Positions 1 through 10,981 of a stretch of 64,000 nucleotides of DNA are shown in pieces. The first letter of the stretch is position 1. Every line of letters begins with the position of its first letter. The notes below the pieces were generated by a model. The model did not search any database, was not told where the DNA came from, and was given only the letters and a program-made list of their open reading frames with translations. The DNA lies in NCBI RefSeq assembly GCF_024722015.1, contig NZ_JANQBD010000016.1, forward strand, positions 62,001-126,000. The letters are read 5' to 3'. The DNA comes from Paenibacillus radicis (ex Xue et al. 2023). GTDB lineage: Bacteria > Bacillota > Bacilli > Paenibacillales > NBRC-103111. The translations under genes and the position numbers were made by a program.

Positions 1-3000
1 CGATGGAAGCGTTCGGCGATACGGAAGCTCCAAGCGTCAAAGCCTCAACCGCATAAGGCACACTAACGGTAAAGGTATTATCACCGGCAGGTGTCACGGA
101 ATACGCTGGGTCGACCGTAAGTGTCAGTACAGCAGCATTGGAAGGGACTGCACGATTAATGACAATGTGATAGGCATATTCAGTTCCGTCTGCTGCCGTA
201 ACAGTAATATCTAATGTATTGTCACCGACATCTAGCGATCTATAAACGGGCTTACCGCTAGTGGAATCTTGGCCATCAATACGCAGTTTCGCTGTAGCAT
301 CGGCTACGGTAGCTACAATGCTCAAGCCTTCCATCGTGTACGGTACGTTTACGGTAATGCTTTGTGAAGCTTGGTTAGCTATCAATGACTGTGGAGTGCC
401 GCCGATGATCAAGCTGCTTAGGTTGGCATCGTTTGATAAACGAATGATGGAAATAGAGTAATTATTCGTAGTACCATCTTCTGCCGTAACCTTTAATTGT
501 ATTGTATTATTTCCAACAAGCAACTCAGGGATAGTGATAACTCCGCCGTTGTAAACAGCACCGGTCACAGTTCCCCCAATAATACTGATTGCAGATGTAT
601 TATGAACCGTTGGTGTTAGGGAAACAGACGTTACTTCATGAGAGACTTTGATTTTAAAAGAGTCTGCCCCCACATTTTCCACGGTACCTGTGTTTGAAGC
701 GACAGATAGGGAAGCATCGCTAGAACCGAGGTTTCTGGTAACGGTTATCTTATGTTCAGCTACTGTGTTGTCCTGGGCAATTACAGGTACTTTAACCTCA
801 TAGGCTGTTCCGGGATCTGGCAACGATACAACCCAACCATTCGAGTCGTATACAGCGCCAGTTACATTTCCAATACGGGCCTGTGGGGAAAGCTCCCAGG
901 TTAATTTAACAGAGCTTACTGAATAAGGGACTTCAACCTGGTAATCGCCTGCAACAGATGTGGTAGTTCCATGGCTGCTTGTTACTTTTGTCAATTCTTT
1001 TGCATTAGACAGCATGGTCAGTCGATACGGATCACTAAAAGCTCCTGTTCCGCTAATTACACCAATGGAAGGGTTTAAGTGAACAGCGGGCCTAACTGCA
1101 TATTCAGAGTGGGGTTGACTGAAATAAATATTTCCCCAACTATCAACAATGTGGACAAATTGCCCATACTCATCTTCTTCGGAATTATTTTGTTCAACTA
1201 CCCTAGGTGTAAGCAACCACCAATCATACTCTTGCCATTCTTCATGCCGTAAGGTGCCGTCTCCGCCATATTCTTCTTTATCAGATAAAGCTTTATATTG
1301 TTCGGTGTTAAGCAATCCGACCTTTGCTTCTACAGTACCATCGGTACCGTAAACTACAGCGCCGGAATTATCCCTAACATCCCAGGAATGGTTGTCAATC
1401 CAGTCCTTCTGGGAAGACAAGCTGTTGTAAAAATCTGCATTTAAGTAGTAGGCTAGCGATCCCGTTTTTGTAGGGGCGTATTTTATACTGTCAATGCTAC
1501 TCTCGCTTTCGTTGGACCAGGACTTACTCCCGATTTTATACACATCATCCATACCTAACAAAAGTCCATTTTGGCCAGGGTTCCACAGGAGCCATTTTTT
1601 ACCGCCGAGTTCAACGTAAGAACCTTTATTTAATTGGTTTAGCAAGCCGCTAACGTATTTGCTGCGATACTGTTGAATGGCTTCGTTCAGGCTGGATTGG
1701 GCTGTCAGCATTTGAGCTGTTGTGGAACCAGGGTTTTGCAGCACGGCTTTAGCCGAATTGATGTGCAATTGCAGCTCAGCTTTGGAACCGGCAGAATAAT
1801 TCCCTACTCCTGTCCCTTCCAATGTGTGAGAGATTAGCCCTTCGGCTTCGGATACGGTGTAGCCAAGATCCTTGGGATACGCAGTAACCCGTACGTCATC
1901 GATGTACCAGCCGGGCGAAGTATTTGCATTCCATTGCAATGCAAACCGGATTTTCAACCCTTCAACATTGTAGGAAGGATCCAACTCTACTTGCATTGGC
2001 TGCCACGAGGAGCTCATGACGGATTCTGAAGAAGGCCCTTCTATCTCTCCACGTTGCCTTTGTATAAAAAGGGTCTGCCAGCTCGCTCCTGCATCCTTAC
2101 TGGCTTCCACTTTGATGGAACCGCAGCAGGATCTTAGCTGCACCCACTGCATCCAATTAACAGATAATTTCCACGCTTCCGTAGGTGATGGTTGAATTGG
2201 CGGTGATATGATGTAGCTGTCCTCGTTAGAATAAAAATTTCCCGTCAGATTGGTGGCCCATAGTTTCGTACCGGATGCCGCTTGCATCGGTCCTGATTGT
2301 GGTACTCCATACTGCCAGCTGGAGATAGTGCCTCCTGATGTAAATCCCCCGTTATTTGCTTCGAAGTCACTGTTGTATAAGAAGTTGGGCTGTTTTACTT
2401 TCGTTTTGAACTGTGCAATGGCCTGCTGTATAGGTGCAAGTGCATTGTCCAATTCATTTTGAGTAAGCACATCCTTAAATGCTACCGTTTGTGCGTTAAG
2501 TAAGGCAGCGTTCAGTGGTGCTTTTGCTCCGGTTTCATAATAACCTACCGAATTGCCTTCCTGGCTATGCTCAAGCAGATGCTGGGCTTGCCAAATTTCA
2601 TTTAACAAGGAGCTGGTGTTCAGTTGACCGATAATGATGTCATCCACGAAGACACCGGCCTGTTGGACGGAGGAGTCACTATAGAAATGGAATTTCATTC
2701 TGAAATCGGCAACGGCGTAAGAGGGGTCAAGGGTGAATTTTTTTTGAACCCAGCGTTCTTCTCCGCCGCTTTCATCCAATAGTTGAGTCCACTCATTGCC
2801 TCCGTTTTTAGATATAGATACCCTTAAACCGTCATAGCCTTGCTCCGTCTGAGCCCATTGCCACCACGTCAAGGTTAATGGCGCGTCAGTGCTGGCGCTA
2901 CTCAAGTCAATGACTGGGGATGTCAAATCGCTCTCTTGGCTAGCGGCGTAGACCCCGCTCAAATTCGTCCCCCATGCCTTATTACCGGAATGGCCTGATT

Positions 3001-5923
3001 TGGGGCCAATTGTTGGCGTACCACATTGCCAGATTTCGGAAGTACCGCTTCGCACAAATCCGCACGGAGTATTTTCAAAATTATTGCTATATAGAGTACC
3101 CGGCAAGTATTTGGAGGCTTGGAAGTTCTGTACAGCTTGTTTTAAAGCAACAACAGCTGCATCTACTGCTTCAAATCCCGGATTGCTGTCGCGAACTGCA
3201 ATGGCATTGGAAATTGCTTGCTGCAGCTGTGCCTTGGAACCACTCGCATATAGACCGGCTCCGTTTCCCTCTACGGAGGATTGATGTAATTTCTGCGCGT
3301 CTGTAATGGATTGGTTGAAGTTAGTGGAGAACCGCTCGATTTTCACGTCATCAATCATCATAGCTGCGGGAACGAGATTGCTGGTAGCCGTCTCTATTTT
3401 GAATTTAAAATTTTTCACGGCATAAGAGGCGTCCAGTTCAAAGGAACGTTTGGCCCAGTTCCCTCCCGGTACAAAGTTAATAGGGACGAAATCCCAATTA
3501 GCTCCGCCATCTTTACTAACAAAAACTAAGTTTGTGTACTCTAGTATAGGAGAATTGAACTGCCACCAGCTTATCCTGAAGCCTTGGACATTATTCGATG
3601 TCAGGTCCATATCCGGGCTAATAAGAGTATCCTTATGGTATCCTGATACACTACCTGCGAGATTGAGAGCCCATACCTTTGACCCGGAGTGTGCGTGAAG
3701 ATCACCGGCCGTAAGAGTGGCGTGCGACCACAGGTCATTGCTTATAAACCCTCCATTGTTTTCTTCGAAGATCAGGAAAGCAACAGGTGCCAAAGGAACT
3801 TCCTTCAATTCAAAATCATTCCAAGCAGTTTGGAGGGCTGCAACAGCTGCAGTCAGATCTGCCTGTGATAAGGCGGCATTATCTCTAGCTGCGGTGGCTG
3901 TATGGATTGCGTTAAGCAACTCATTCCTCGCTCCAGCTTGATATTGCCCCTGCGCTGTACCTTCAGTTGTTATGTTATAGACTTCTTGAACTAAGCTTAA
4001 TAGAGTAAACATTGGATGACGATCCGGCGACAAATTATTATTAAATACTTCTCTTGCAGCCATCAGTGCCGCTATTGCATCATTAATTGCTGCTTGGGAG
4101 GAAGAAGGGTTAGCGTTAACGGCTTGCGCTGCTTGAATAGCCACCATTAGTTCAGCTTTTGCGCCGGTTCTATACTGCCCAGGTAAAATTCCTTCAGATG
4201 ACTTGTCATGAGCGTTGAGGGTATCAACGATAGTTTGAGTCAGCTGCTCTTTATCGGGAAAAGCTCTATTGATCTGCAAGGTATAAGTGGTGGTTGAATC
4301 ATCCACCCCGGTTACTTGAACCATAATGGCATTCAAACCATAACTGACTGGAACTGCAAAGTCAGAGAGCTGGGAAGCGGGAAAGACTGTTTGACCCAGC
4401 TTAAATTCCTTCGCATCCGGATAAGAAGCTTCGGCTGATAAGTGAACTTCGCTTGTATCCGTACCGACGTTTAAAGAATAACTATAACCATAATGCTTGA
4501 AAGCCGGAGTTAACGTTCCTTCCGCAGCAGTCAGTGATTTCAGCTCAGAAGGGAGTGGGAATAAGGGTTGGGTAAATTCATTGATAGAGGTGAAAGCTGA
4601 GTCCCCCAAGCCGAGCTGACCGTGATCATTGATCCCTTTGCCCCAGAGCTTTCCGCTTGCTGTGAGAGCGAAGGTTTGCTGATGGCCTGCCGCTACGGCG
4701 ATGACTTCTCCAATATGGGCTGTTAGACTTTCATTTCTGCCGGGAAACGATCCATTGTCTCCCTCGAAATATTCCAGTTCCGTGCCCCCGTTTAAAATAT
4801 CCAAGATAATCATCTGCTTGCCGCCAGCTGCCAAGGCAGCAGGATTATTTAAAAGGGCGTAAGAATAGTAATAAAAATCAGCAGGGCGTGGGTATGCGGA
4901 ATATGTATCTGTAAAGATATTATTGACTGAAACAAGTCTATCTCGGTCTATACCGAGCTGCCTCACTGTGTTATCGCCCCAGGACCACAATTTCGTATAT
5001 AGCTCACTTCCTTCACCGGTACCTGAAATAACAATGGCAACGCTGTGGTAGGAGCCTGCTGCGATTTTACCGACGGTCCTGTTTGTAAAAGTGGATTGAA
5101 TAGCTGAAGCATATGGACTGGTGCTATCCAACGGAGCATCAGTACCTAACTGTCCACGGTCATTGGAGCCCCAAGAATAGACAATACCGTCCTTTAAAGC
5201 CAAGCCATGCCTTCCGCCGAGTGATAGCTCTGTAATCCCGCTAAGCTCTGTAGATTGATTGGTTTTTACAGGGACTGGGAATAAGCTTTTGTTTCCTGTG
5301 TCCTGATTGCTAAGCTGGCCGAATTGATTGTCGCCCCAAATCCAGGCTTTGCCGCTGATCGGATCCAACACACCGGCATAATCAAATCCGGCAGACAGCT
5401 TGCCGTTAGGTACAACCAGATCGGTACCGCCAGAGGTTTTAACTCTAGCGAAAGTCAATCTGCTAAAGGTAGTGCCATCCCCCAGCTGTCCCTTTTCATT
5501 GCTCCCCCAACTGTAAATATAGCCGTTGGCATCAATAGCAAGAGTAAAGGCGGAGGAAGCAGCTCCAGTCTCCGGATTGCCGCCTGCTGCGATGGAAACA
5601 ATATTCGAGGGAAGTCCTGTAACCTGCCTCGGACTGGTTTGATCTGCACCGGATGTATCATATCCAAGCTGGCCATGATCGTTCGCTCCCCAGGTCCAGA
5701 CCGTGCCGTCAGATTTCACGGCTGTCGTGTGAGAATACCCAGCGGATACGGCTTTAAAGCCGGAGTTGCTTTCGCTGGTCCCATAGGCAAGGCTTATCTC
5801 TGGCAGGCTCATAAGTGCTGATAATAGAAAGCAGATGCAAAGAGATAATTGCACTAATCGTTTGGTTAAACTTTGACCAGGCAGATTGGACCTAAGTCTG
5901 TCAGTCATTTTTTGGATAAGCAT
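1..5923 (-). CDS. Giant secreted multidomain protein (RCC1, FIVAR, jelly-roll, cadherin-like repeats), 3' end outside window
   Basis: The frame is open over 1974 codons from an ATG at 5923 (AGGAG at 5931-5935) to the window edge, with no stop, so the C-terminus is missing. A signal peptide (about residues 1-45) is followed by RCC1 repeats (about 60-455, recurring WTWG/WSWG and GQLG motifs), a cadherin-like beta module (about 460-550), and FIVAR-type helical repeats (EGNGAGLY/EGTGVGNY-like motifs) alternating with three jelly-roll modules of the NNGG...GW/SWWQW...IDDV type (about 716-1340). Next comes a DUF6273-like region (about 1428-1620, WLLTPR and VRPAVHL) and at least four cadherin-like beta repeats up to the edge. 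This is the architecture of a Bacillota cell-surface or exported glycan-binding protein. No catalytic domain was recognised. Attachment modules such as SLH may lie beyond the window. Domain names are by family resemblance; the function is unknown. Confidence 0.85.
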   Translation of the reverse strand, partial: MLIQKMTDRLRSNLPGQSLTKRLVQLSLCICFLLSALMSLPEISLAYGTSESNSGFKAVSAGYSHTTAVKSDGTVWTWGANDHGQLGYDTSGADQTSPRQVTGLPSNIVSIAAGGNPETGAASSAFTLAIDANGYIYSWGSNEKGQLGDGTTFSRLTFARVKTSGGTDLVVPNGKLSAGFDYAGVLDPISGKAWIWGDNQFGQLSNQDTGNKSLFPVPVKTNQSTELSGITELSLGGRHGLALKDGIVYSWGSNDRGQLGTDAPLDSTSPYASAIQSTFTNRTVGKIAAGSYHSVAIVISGTGEGSELYTKLWSWGDNTVRQLGIDRDRLVSVNNIFTDTYSAYPRPADFYYYSYALLNNPAALAAGGKQMIILDILNGGTELEYFEGDNGSFPGRNESLTAHIGEVIAVAAGHQQTFALTASGKLWGKGINDHGQLGLGDSAFTSINEFTQPLFPLPSELKSLTAAEGTLTPAFKHYGYSYSLNVGTDTSEVHLSAEASYPDAKEFKLGQTVFPASQLSDFAVPVSYGLNAIMVQVTGVDDSTTTYTLQINRAFPDKEQLTQTIVDTLNAHDKSSEGILPGQYRTGAKAELMVAIQAAQAVNANPSSSQAAINDAIAALMAAREVFNNNLSPDRHPMFTLLSLVQEVYNITTEGTAQGQYQAGARNELLNAIHTATAARDNAALSQADLTAAVAALQTAWNDFELKEVPLAPVAFLIFEENNGGFISNDLWSHATLTAGDLHAHSGSKVWALNLAGSVSGYHKDTLISPDMDLTSNNVQGFRISWWQFNSPILEYTNLVFVSKDGGANWDFVPINFVPGGNWAKRSFELDASYAVKNFKFKIETATSNLVPAAMMIDDVKIERFSTNFNQSITDAQKLHQSSVEGNGAGLYASGSKAQLQQAISNAIAVRDSNPGFEAVDAAVVALKQAVQNFQASKYLPGTLYSNNFENTPCGFVRSGTSEIWQCGTPTIGPKSGHSGNKAWGTNLSGVYAASQESDLTSPVIDLSSASTDAPLTLTWWQWAQTEQGYDGLRVSISKNGGNEWTQLLDESGGEERWVQKKFTLDPSYAVADFRMKFHFYSDSSVQQAGVFVDDIIIGQLNTSSLLNEIWQAQHLLEHSQEGNSVGYYETGAKAPLNAALLNAQTVAFKDVLTQNELDNALAPIQQAIAQFKTKVKQPNFLYNSDFEANNGGFTSGGTISSWQYGVPQSGPMQAASGTKLWATNLTGNFYSNEDSYIISPPIQPSPTEAWKLSVNWMQWVQLRSCCGSIKVEASKDAGASWQTLFIQRQRGEIEGPSSESVMSSSWQPMQVELDPSYNVEGLKIRFALQWNANTSPGWYIDDVRVTAYPKDLGYTVSEAEGLISHTLEGTGVGNYSAGSKAELQLHINSAKAVLQNPGSTTAQMLTAQSSLNEAIQQYRSKYVSGLLNQLNKGSYVELGGKKWLLWNPGQNGLLLGMDDVYKIGSKSWSNESESSIDSIKYAPTKTGSLAYYLNADFYNSLSSQKDWIDNHSWDVRDNSGAVVYGTDGTVEAKVGLLNTEQYKALSDKEEYGGDGTLRHEEWQEYDWWLLTPRVVEQNNSEEDEYGQFVHIVDSWGNIYFSQPHSEYAVRPAVHLNPSIGVISGTGAFSDPYRLTMLSNAKELTKVTSSHGTTTSVAGDYQVEVPYSVSSVKLTWELSPQARIGNVTGAVYDSNGWVVSLPDPGTAYEVKVPVIAQDNTVAEHKITVTRNLGSSDASLSVASNTGTVENVGADSFKIKVSHEVTSVSLTPTVHNTSAISIIGGTVTGAVYNGGVITIPELLVGNNTIQLKVTAEDGTTNNYSISIIRLSNDANLSSLIIGGTPQSLIANQASQSITVNVPYTMEGLSIVATVADATAKLRIDGQDSTSGKPVYRSLDVGDNTLDITVTAADGTEYAYHIVINRAVPSNAAVLTLTVDPAYSVTPAGDNTFTVSVPYAVEALTLGASVSPNASI

Positions 5924-6091
5924 GCATATCCTCCTTTTTCCATAGTATTTTAGTACCATTAAATTTAATTATATAACAAGTTTCGCTATTATTCTGTTAA
6001 TTTCTTCAATAAATAAGACTAATTTGTAAGCTGTTTTTGATAGAATTAGTTATTTTTTGCTGTACTGGATCATATCGGGTTTATTGGGGGA

Positions 6092-6116
6092 TTGACAGGG
6101 TCAAGCAGGAAAAAGT
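6092..6116 (+). promoter_or_regulatory. Putative promoter and palindromic operator of the tetR-rph unit
   Basis: TTGACA at 6092-6097 resembles a -35 box, with a GTAAAG/TAAAGT -10 candidate about 17-18 bases later. The -35 is embedded in the inverted repeat TTGAC-AGG-GTCAA (6092-6104), a plausible binding site for the TetR protein encoded just downstream. The assignment as operator is inference. Confidence 0.35.
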
Positions 6117-6178
6117 AAAGTGGAAACTAAAAGGTACCTATGTGGTTTCCTGAGTTTCTGTTGCTGGAGGTTATATTT

Positions 6179-6754
6179 GTGGATGAAGTGAATCACTTGC
6201 GTATAGTGCAAGCAGCAGCGGAACTTTTTAATGCTAAAGGATACCGTAATGTCACACTAAGTGAACTGGCTGCGCGGCTTGGCATGAGTAAGAAAACGCT
6301 GTACTTGTACTTTAGCGGCAAGGAAGAAATAGCCGAGGCAGTGCTGGAGCAGACGATGCAGGCTATAGCCTGCAAAGTTGCCGAAGGTGCGGAGCGGAAG
6401 GGCAATCCGATACAAATTTTAGAGGATACTTTTGCGGCGATCAAACAAGAAATAATAAAGCTGAATCCTGTCTTCCTGGAGGATATTCAGAAATATATTC
6501 CTGGGATGTGGAAACGGCTTGAAGACTTTAGAGCCGGGCAGCTCCTATTCATTGAAGGTCTACTCAACCAAGCGCAGCAGTTGGGGTTAATTCGTGACCT
6601 GAACCCCAAATTAGTCTCAGCTATTATGCTGCAAAGCATCCAAACCTTCGTACGGCCTGATTTTGCAGCAAAGCATGGGGTTGCCATGGTAGAAGTTGCG
6701 GACACTCTGTTTTCTTTGTTTACCAAGGGGCTTCGGAAGGAGAATAACGAATAA
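6179..6754 (+). CDS. TetR/AcrR family transcriptional regulator
   Basis: A 191-residue one-component repressor. The N-terminal helix-turn-helix is typical of TetR: AAAELFNAKGYRNVTLSELA followed by LGMSKKTLYLYFSGKEEI at about residues 12-50, then a divergent helical ligand-binding domain. I chose the GTG at 6179 because GGAGG lies at 6166-6170 with an 8-base gap. An in-frame ATG at 6140 would add 13 residues and has no ribosome site. The stop is 11 bases before the downstream start, so the gene is almost certainly cotranscribed with the rifampicin-phosphotransferase-like gene and probably controls it and itself. The ligand is unknown. Confidence 0.85.
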   Translation: MDEVNHLRIVQAAAELFNAKGYRNVTLSELAARLGMSKKTLYLYFSGKEEIAEAVLEQTMQAIACKVAEGAERKGNPIQILEDTFAAIKQEIIKLNPVFLEDIQKYIPGMWKRLEDFRAGQLLFIEGLLNQAQQLGLIRDLNPKLVSAIMLQSIQTFVRPDFAAKHGVAMVEVADTLFSLFTKGLRKENNE

Positions 6755-6765
6755 GGAGCGTGTGC

Positions 6766-9447
6766 ATGATGGATAGCTATGTGCTTGACTTCCAACAGAT
6801 CGATAAAGCCAGCTTACCTCTTGTAGGGGGGAAAGGAGCCAACCTGGGGGAAATGACACGAGCGGGTTTTCCCGTTCCCGCCGGCTTTTGTGTAACCACA
6901 GGAGCGTTTCGTGCTTTTCTTGAACAAAGCGACGAAATGGAGGCGTTTTTCCTTAGCTTGGCGGCTGTAAAGGCTGATCAGCTGGATGAAATTGCAGCGC
7001 TGGGCCGTGGTATTCGCGAGCATCTGGTGACGGTTGCAGTCCCGGCTGAAGTGCTTGCAGCAATAATGGCCAGCTGGCGCCGATCCGGAGAGGCCCAAGC
7101 TTATGCTGTCCGATCCAGCGCAACCGCTGAGGATCTGCCTACGGCATCGTTTGCCGGACAACAGGACACGTACTTGAATGTACTGGGCGAGGAACAATTG
7201 CTTGAAGCTATTCGCAAATGTTGGGCATCCCTTTTTACCGACCGTGCGATTTCATACCGGGCGAAGAATGGCTTCGACCATCGAGCGGTGCTGTTATCTG
7301 TGGTTGTACAGCAGATGGTATTCCCCGAGGTGTCGGGTATTATGTTTACCGCTGACCCTATCAGCGGACATCGCGGCACGGTCTCCATTGATGCCGGCTT
7401 TGGGCTCGGAGAGGCCCTAGTGTCGGGCTTGGTTTCCGCTGACTTGTACCAAATACGTGCAGGTGAGATCTTTGCCAAGAAGATTGCAAAGAAAAAGCTT
7501 GCGATCTTTCCTCTGCCTGAAGGCGGCACTGTTACTCGACAATTACCGGAGGATAGGCAGGGTCAGCAAGCGTTGAGTGACCCGCAGATCCTTGAGCTGG
7601 CTGCCTTGGGAGAGAGGATTGAGAAGCATTATGGATCGGAACAGGATATTGAATGGTGTTATGCTGAGGGACGTACATATGTGGTTCAGAGCCGTCCGAT
7701 TACATCCTTGTATCCTGTCCCGCAGATGAACGTTCCTGAGGGGGAATCCCCTCATATTCTCTTATCGTTCGGTCACCAGCAGATGATGACCGATGCCATG
7801 CGGCCACTCGCGCTATCGGTCCTGCGTACGATGATTCCTTTCGGCAAGGCTGCGGTTCGAGTGGAGAGCAGCTTCACGCAGTGCGCGGGAGGCAGAATGT
7901 TCCTCGATATAACGCAGCTGTTCACGCTGAAGCCTGCTCGACGTTTCTTCCCCAAGCTCTTGAGCGGTATTGATGAGCTTATAGGCATCGGAGTCGAGGA
8001 ATTCGTGCAACGCGAGCCGTTCATTCGCAGCCTTCCGCGGCAAAAAGGCCTTAAGCGGGGAGCGCTGCGTCTGATTATGCCAATTGCCGGCAAGGCGATT
8101 CATAACCTGCTGTTCGCTGATACCTCGAGAGCCGTTCAAATCGTGAACGAATGGATGGCTGCAAGGCTGACGGAGGTCCGGACACAATTGACAGGTGTAG
8201 TCGGAGCTGAGCGGATCATGCGTGTGCAGGAGCAGGACGGGATGATGCTACGTTCGCTTCTTCGCAACGTGATAGCCTATCCATTGGCTGGCATCATATC
8301 GTTAGGGCTGATTAAGTCGCTGACAAAGAAATGGCTAGATGACACGAAGACGGTACATGTGCTGAATAAATCGCTGACTGGCAATGTTACCAGTGAGATG
8401 GGCCTCATGATCGGCGATTTGGCGGACACGGCAAGGCGTTATCCGCAGATTGCCGAGATCATTGGCCAAGCCGATAACGCGAACTTTCGCAGCAGCTTGC
8501 AGCAGGCCGATGGCGGAGACGAGTTTATTCGCCAGTGGGATCGATTTATGCAGCATTACGGCATGCGCTGTCCTGGCGAGATCGATATCACGCAATCGCG
8601 ATGGAGTGAGGATGAGAGCTTGCTGCTTCCAGCGGTTCAAAGTCATATGCGAACGATGGAGGCAGGCGAGCACAGGGAGAGGTTCGCGCAAGGAGCGACC
8701 CAGGCAGACGAAGCCGCTCGTGAATTGATCGGACGAGTGCGTGCGCTGCCATTCGGATGGTTCAAGGCAAAGCTGATGTCTCGCTTGATCAAGGTGTTCC
8801 GCAATTTGATGGCTATTAGGGAGCATCCGAAATATTTGATGATGCAGACGTTTGGCCTTATTCGCCAGGCACTGATGGATGAAGCAAGGCTGCTGGTTGA
8901 AGCGGGAGTACTAAAGCATGAGGAAGATGTGTATTACCTGACCCTTGATGAGCTGCTGCAGCTAACACAAGGGGAGCCTCTTATTCGCTTGAGCTTGGAT
9001 GAGAAGATAGCTGAGCGAAAGCGGGAATATGCACGCTTTCGGAATCTTACGCCGCCGCGCCTTATGACAAACGAAGGGGAAATTATCACCGGTCACCGCA
9101 AGCAGAAGGATGCGCCGGAAGGGGCTCTGCTCGGCACGCCTGTATCTGTCGGTGTCGTGGAAGGTTTCGCACGCGTGGTGCTTCGCCCAGAGGAAGCTAG
9201 ACTGAACAAGGGTGAAATATTGATCGCACCGTTCACCGACCCGGGTTGGACGCCATTATTTCACTCGGCCATTGGCTTAGTGATGGAGGTCGGCGGGCTC
9301 ATGACCCACGGTGCCGTAGTCGCCCGGGAGTATGGACTGCCCGCAGTCGTCGGGATCGATGGCGCCACGCAGCGGATTAAGGATGGCGACTATATTCGGC
9401 TCGACGGTACGCGAGGTTACGTGCTGATACTGAAGCGACAAGATTGA
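6766..9447 (+). CDS. rph: Rifampicin phosphotransferase-type PEP-synthase-like enzyme
   Basis: The 893-residue protein has the three-part layout of rifampicin phosphotransferase (RPH): an N-terminal ATP-grasp domain (LVGGKGANLGEM near residue 20, AVRSSATAEDLPTASFAGQQ near 110-130, FTADPISG), a central substrate-binding region beginning after SRPITSLYP, and a C-terminal swivelling histidine domain with GGLMTHGAVVAREYGLPAVVG. His of THGA (about residue 848) is the expected phospho-carrier. Known RPH enzymes convert ATP, water and rifampicin to 21-phosphorifampicin, AMP and phosphate. It shares RPITTLYP-like and HQQMMTDAM motifs with Listeria RPH, which favours RPH over true phosphoenolpyruvate synthase. 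Start ATG 6766 follows TAAGGAG at 6752-6758; a GTG at 6760 is possible. The usual rifampicin-associated palindrome was not found, and the upstream TetR gene may regulate it instead. Confidence 0.8.
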   Translation: MMDSYVLDFQQIDKASLPLVGGKGANLGEMTRAGFPVPAGFCVTTGAFRAFLEQSDEMEAFFLSLAAVKADQLDEIAALGRGIREHLVTVAVPAEVLAAIMASWRRSGEAQAYAVRSSATAEDLPTASFAGQQDTYLNVLGEEQLLEAIRKCWASLFTDRAISYRAKNGFDHRAVLLSVVVQQMVFPEVSGIMFTADPISGHRGTVSIDAGFGLGEALVSGLVSADLYQIRAGEIFAKKIAKKKLAIFPLPEGGTVTRQLPEDRQGQQALSDPQILELAALGERIEKHYGSEQDIEWCYAEGRTYVVQSRPITSLYPVPQMNVPEGESPHILLSFGHQQMMTDAMRPLALSVLRTMIPFGKAAVRVESSFTQCAGGRMFLDITQLFTLKPARRFFPKLLSGIDELIGIGVEEFVQREPFIRSLPRQKGLKRGALRLIMPIAGKAIHNLLFADTSRAVQIVNEWMAARLTEVRTQLTGVVGAERIMRVQEQDGMMLRSLLRNVIAYPLAGIISLGLIKSLTKKWLDDTKTVHVLNKSLTGNVTSEMGLMIGDLADTARRYPQIAEIIGQADNANFRSSLQQADGGDEFIRQWDRFMQHYGMRCPGEIDITQSRWSEDESLLLPAVQSHMRTMEAGEHRERFAQGATQADEAARELIGRVRALPFGWFKAKLMSRLIKVFRNLMAIREHPKYLMMQTFGLIRQALMDEARLLVEAGVLKHEEDVYYLTLDELLQLTQGEPLIRLSLDEKIAERKREYARFRNLTPPRLMTNEGEIITGHRKQKDAPEGALLGTPVSVGVVEGFARVVLRPEEARLNKGEILIAPFTDPGWTPLFHSAIGLVMEVGGLMTHGAVVAREYGLPAVVGIDGATQRIKDGDYIRLDGTRGYVLILKRQD

Positions 9448-10248
<801 letters not shown>

Positions 10249-10252
10249 CAGC

Positions 10253-10306
10253 AAGGAACATCAACAACGGAGGAGCTTGGTCCTGATGGGGCTAAAGTTC
10301 CTTTTT
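10253..10306 (+). terminator. Probable terminator of xpt
   Basis: AAGGAAC (10253-10259) can pair with GTTCCTT (10297-10303), and the right arm runs into a T-rich tract. The loop is long and may be internally structured, so this is a moderate call. Confidence 0.45.
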
Positions 10307-10417
10307 GTTTATCAAAAGGGGATATTTTTGCTTCCTCTCGTATACAGCAGGCGCTAACACAAACAGACTTGTCTCTGAAGGGTAGCTTAAAGATTTTGCA
10401 AGGAAAAAGGGAGCAAG

Positions 10418-10981
10418 TCATAGGGGCAGAAGGGAAAGTACAATGACATCGAAAAATGTTTTAGTCACCTCATGCATGAAGTACTGCTTCAATAAGCCCT
10501 CTTGTTTAAAGCCCAGCTTTTCCAAAATTTTTAGAGACGCCGTATTGCCTGGTGCTACCTCAGCTTGAATTCTGTGAGCTCCTATTTGTTCAATGCCGAA
10601 CCGGGTAACGACTCCCAAAGCTTCTGTCATGATGCCTCTGTTCCAATATCTGCTGGATAGCTCAAATCCGATATTGACCGGGAGAAGCGGTTTGTTGGCG
10701 AAGGTGCCTCGGATAGGCATGTACATGATAGTGCCGATCAAATGGTTGTTTGTATGCAGAGTAATCCCCCATGGGAGAAGCTGCTTGTTTTCAAATTGCT
10801 GATTCCATGATGCAATCAAGTCCTGCGCATGGTTGGGAGAGGAAGGACCGTACCAGTCGAGATATTTAGTGAGCTGAGGGTCGGAATAGATCCCATAAAG
10901 ATCAGCGGCATCATCTGCCGTCATTTGTCTTAATAACAACCGATTTGTAGTAAGTGTTGGAAAAGAGGAGTAGTTCTCCAT
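10418..10981 (-). CDS. GNAT family N-acetyltransferase (RimJ/RimL type)
   Basis: A 187-residue acetyltransferase. The N-terminus LTTNRLLLRQMTADDAADLY (residues 10-29) and the C-terminal block GIMTEALGVVTRFGIEQIGAHRI plus NTASLKILEKLGFKQEGLLK are hallmarks of the RimJ/RimL group, which uses acetyl-CoA to modify protein N-termini or small molecules. It is convergent with xpt and divergent from the DUF1906 gene. The ribosome site upstream of ATG 10981 is weak (GAGAGCGCGG region). The substrate cannot be inferred. Confidence 0.85.
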   Translation of the reverse strand: MENYSSFPTLTTNRLLLRQMTADDAADLYGIYSDPQLTKYLDWYGPSSPNHAQDLIASWNQQFENKQLLPWGITLHTNNHLIGTIMYMPIRGTFANKPLLPVNIGFELSSRYWNRGIMTEALGVVTRFGIEQIGAHRIQAEVAPGNTASLKILEKLGFKQEGLLKQYFMHEVTKTFFDVIVLSLLPL

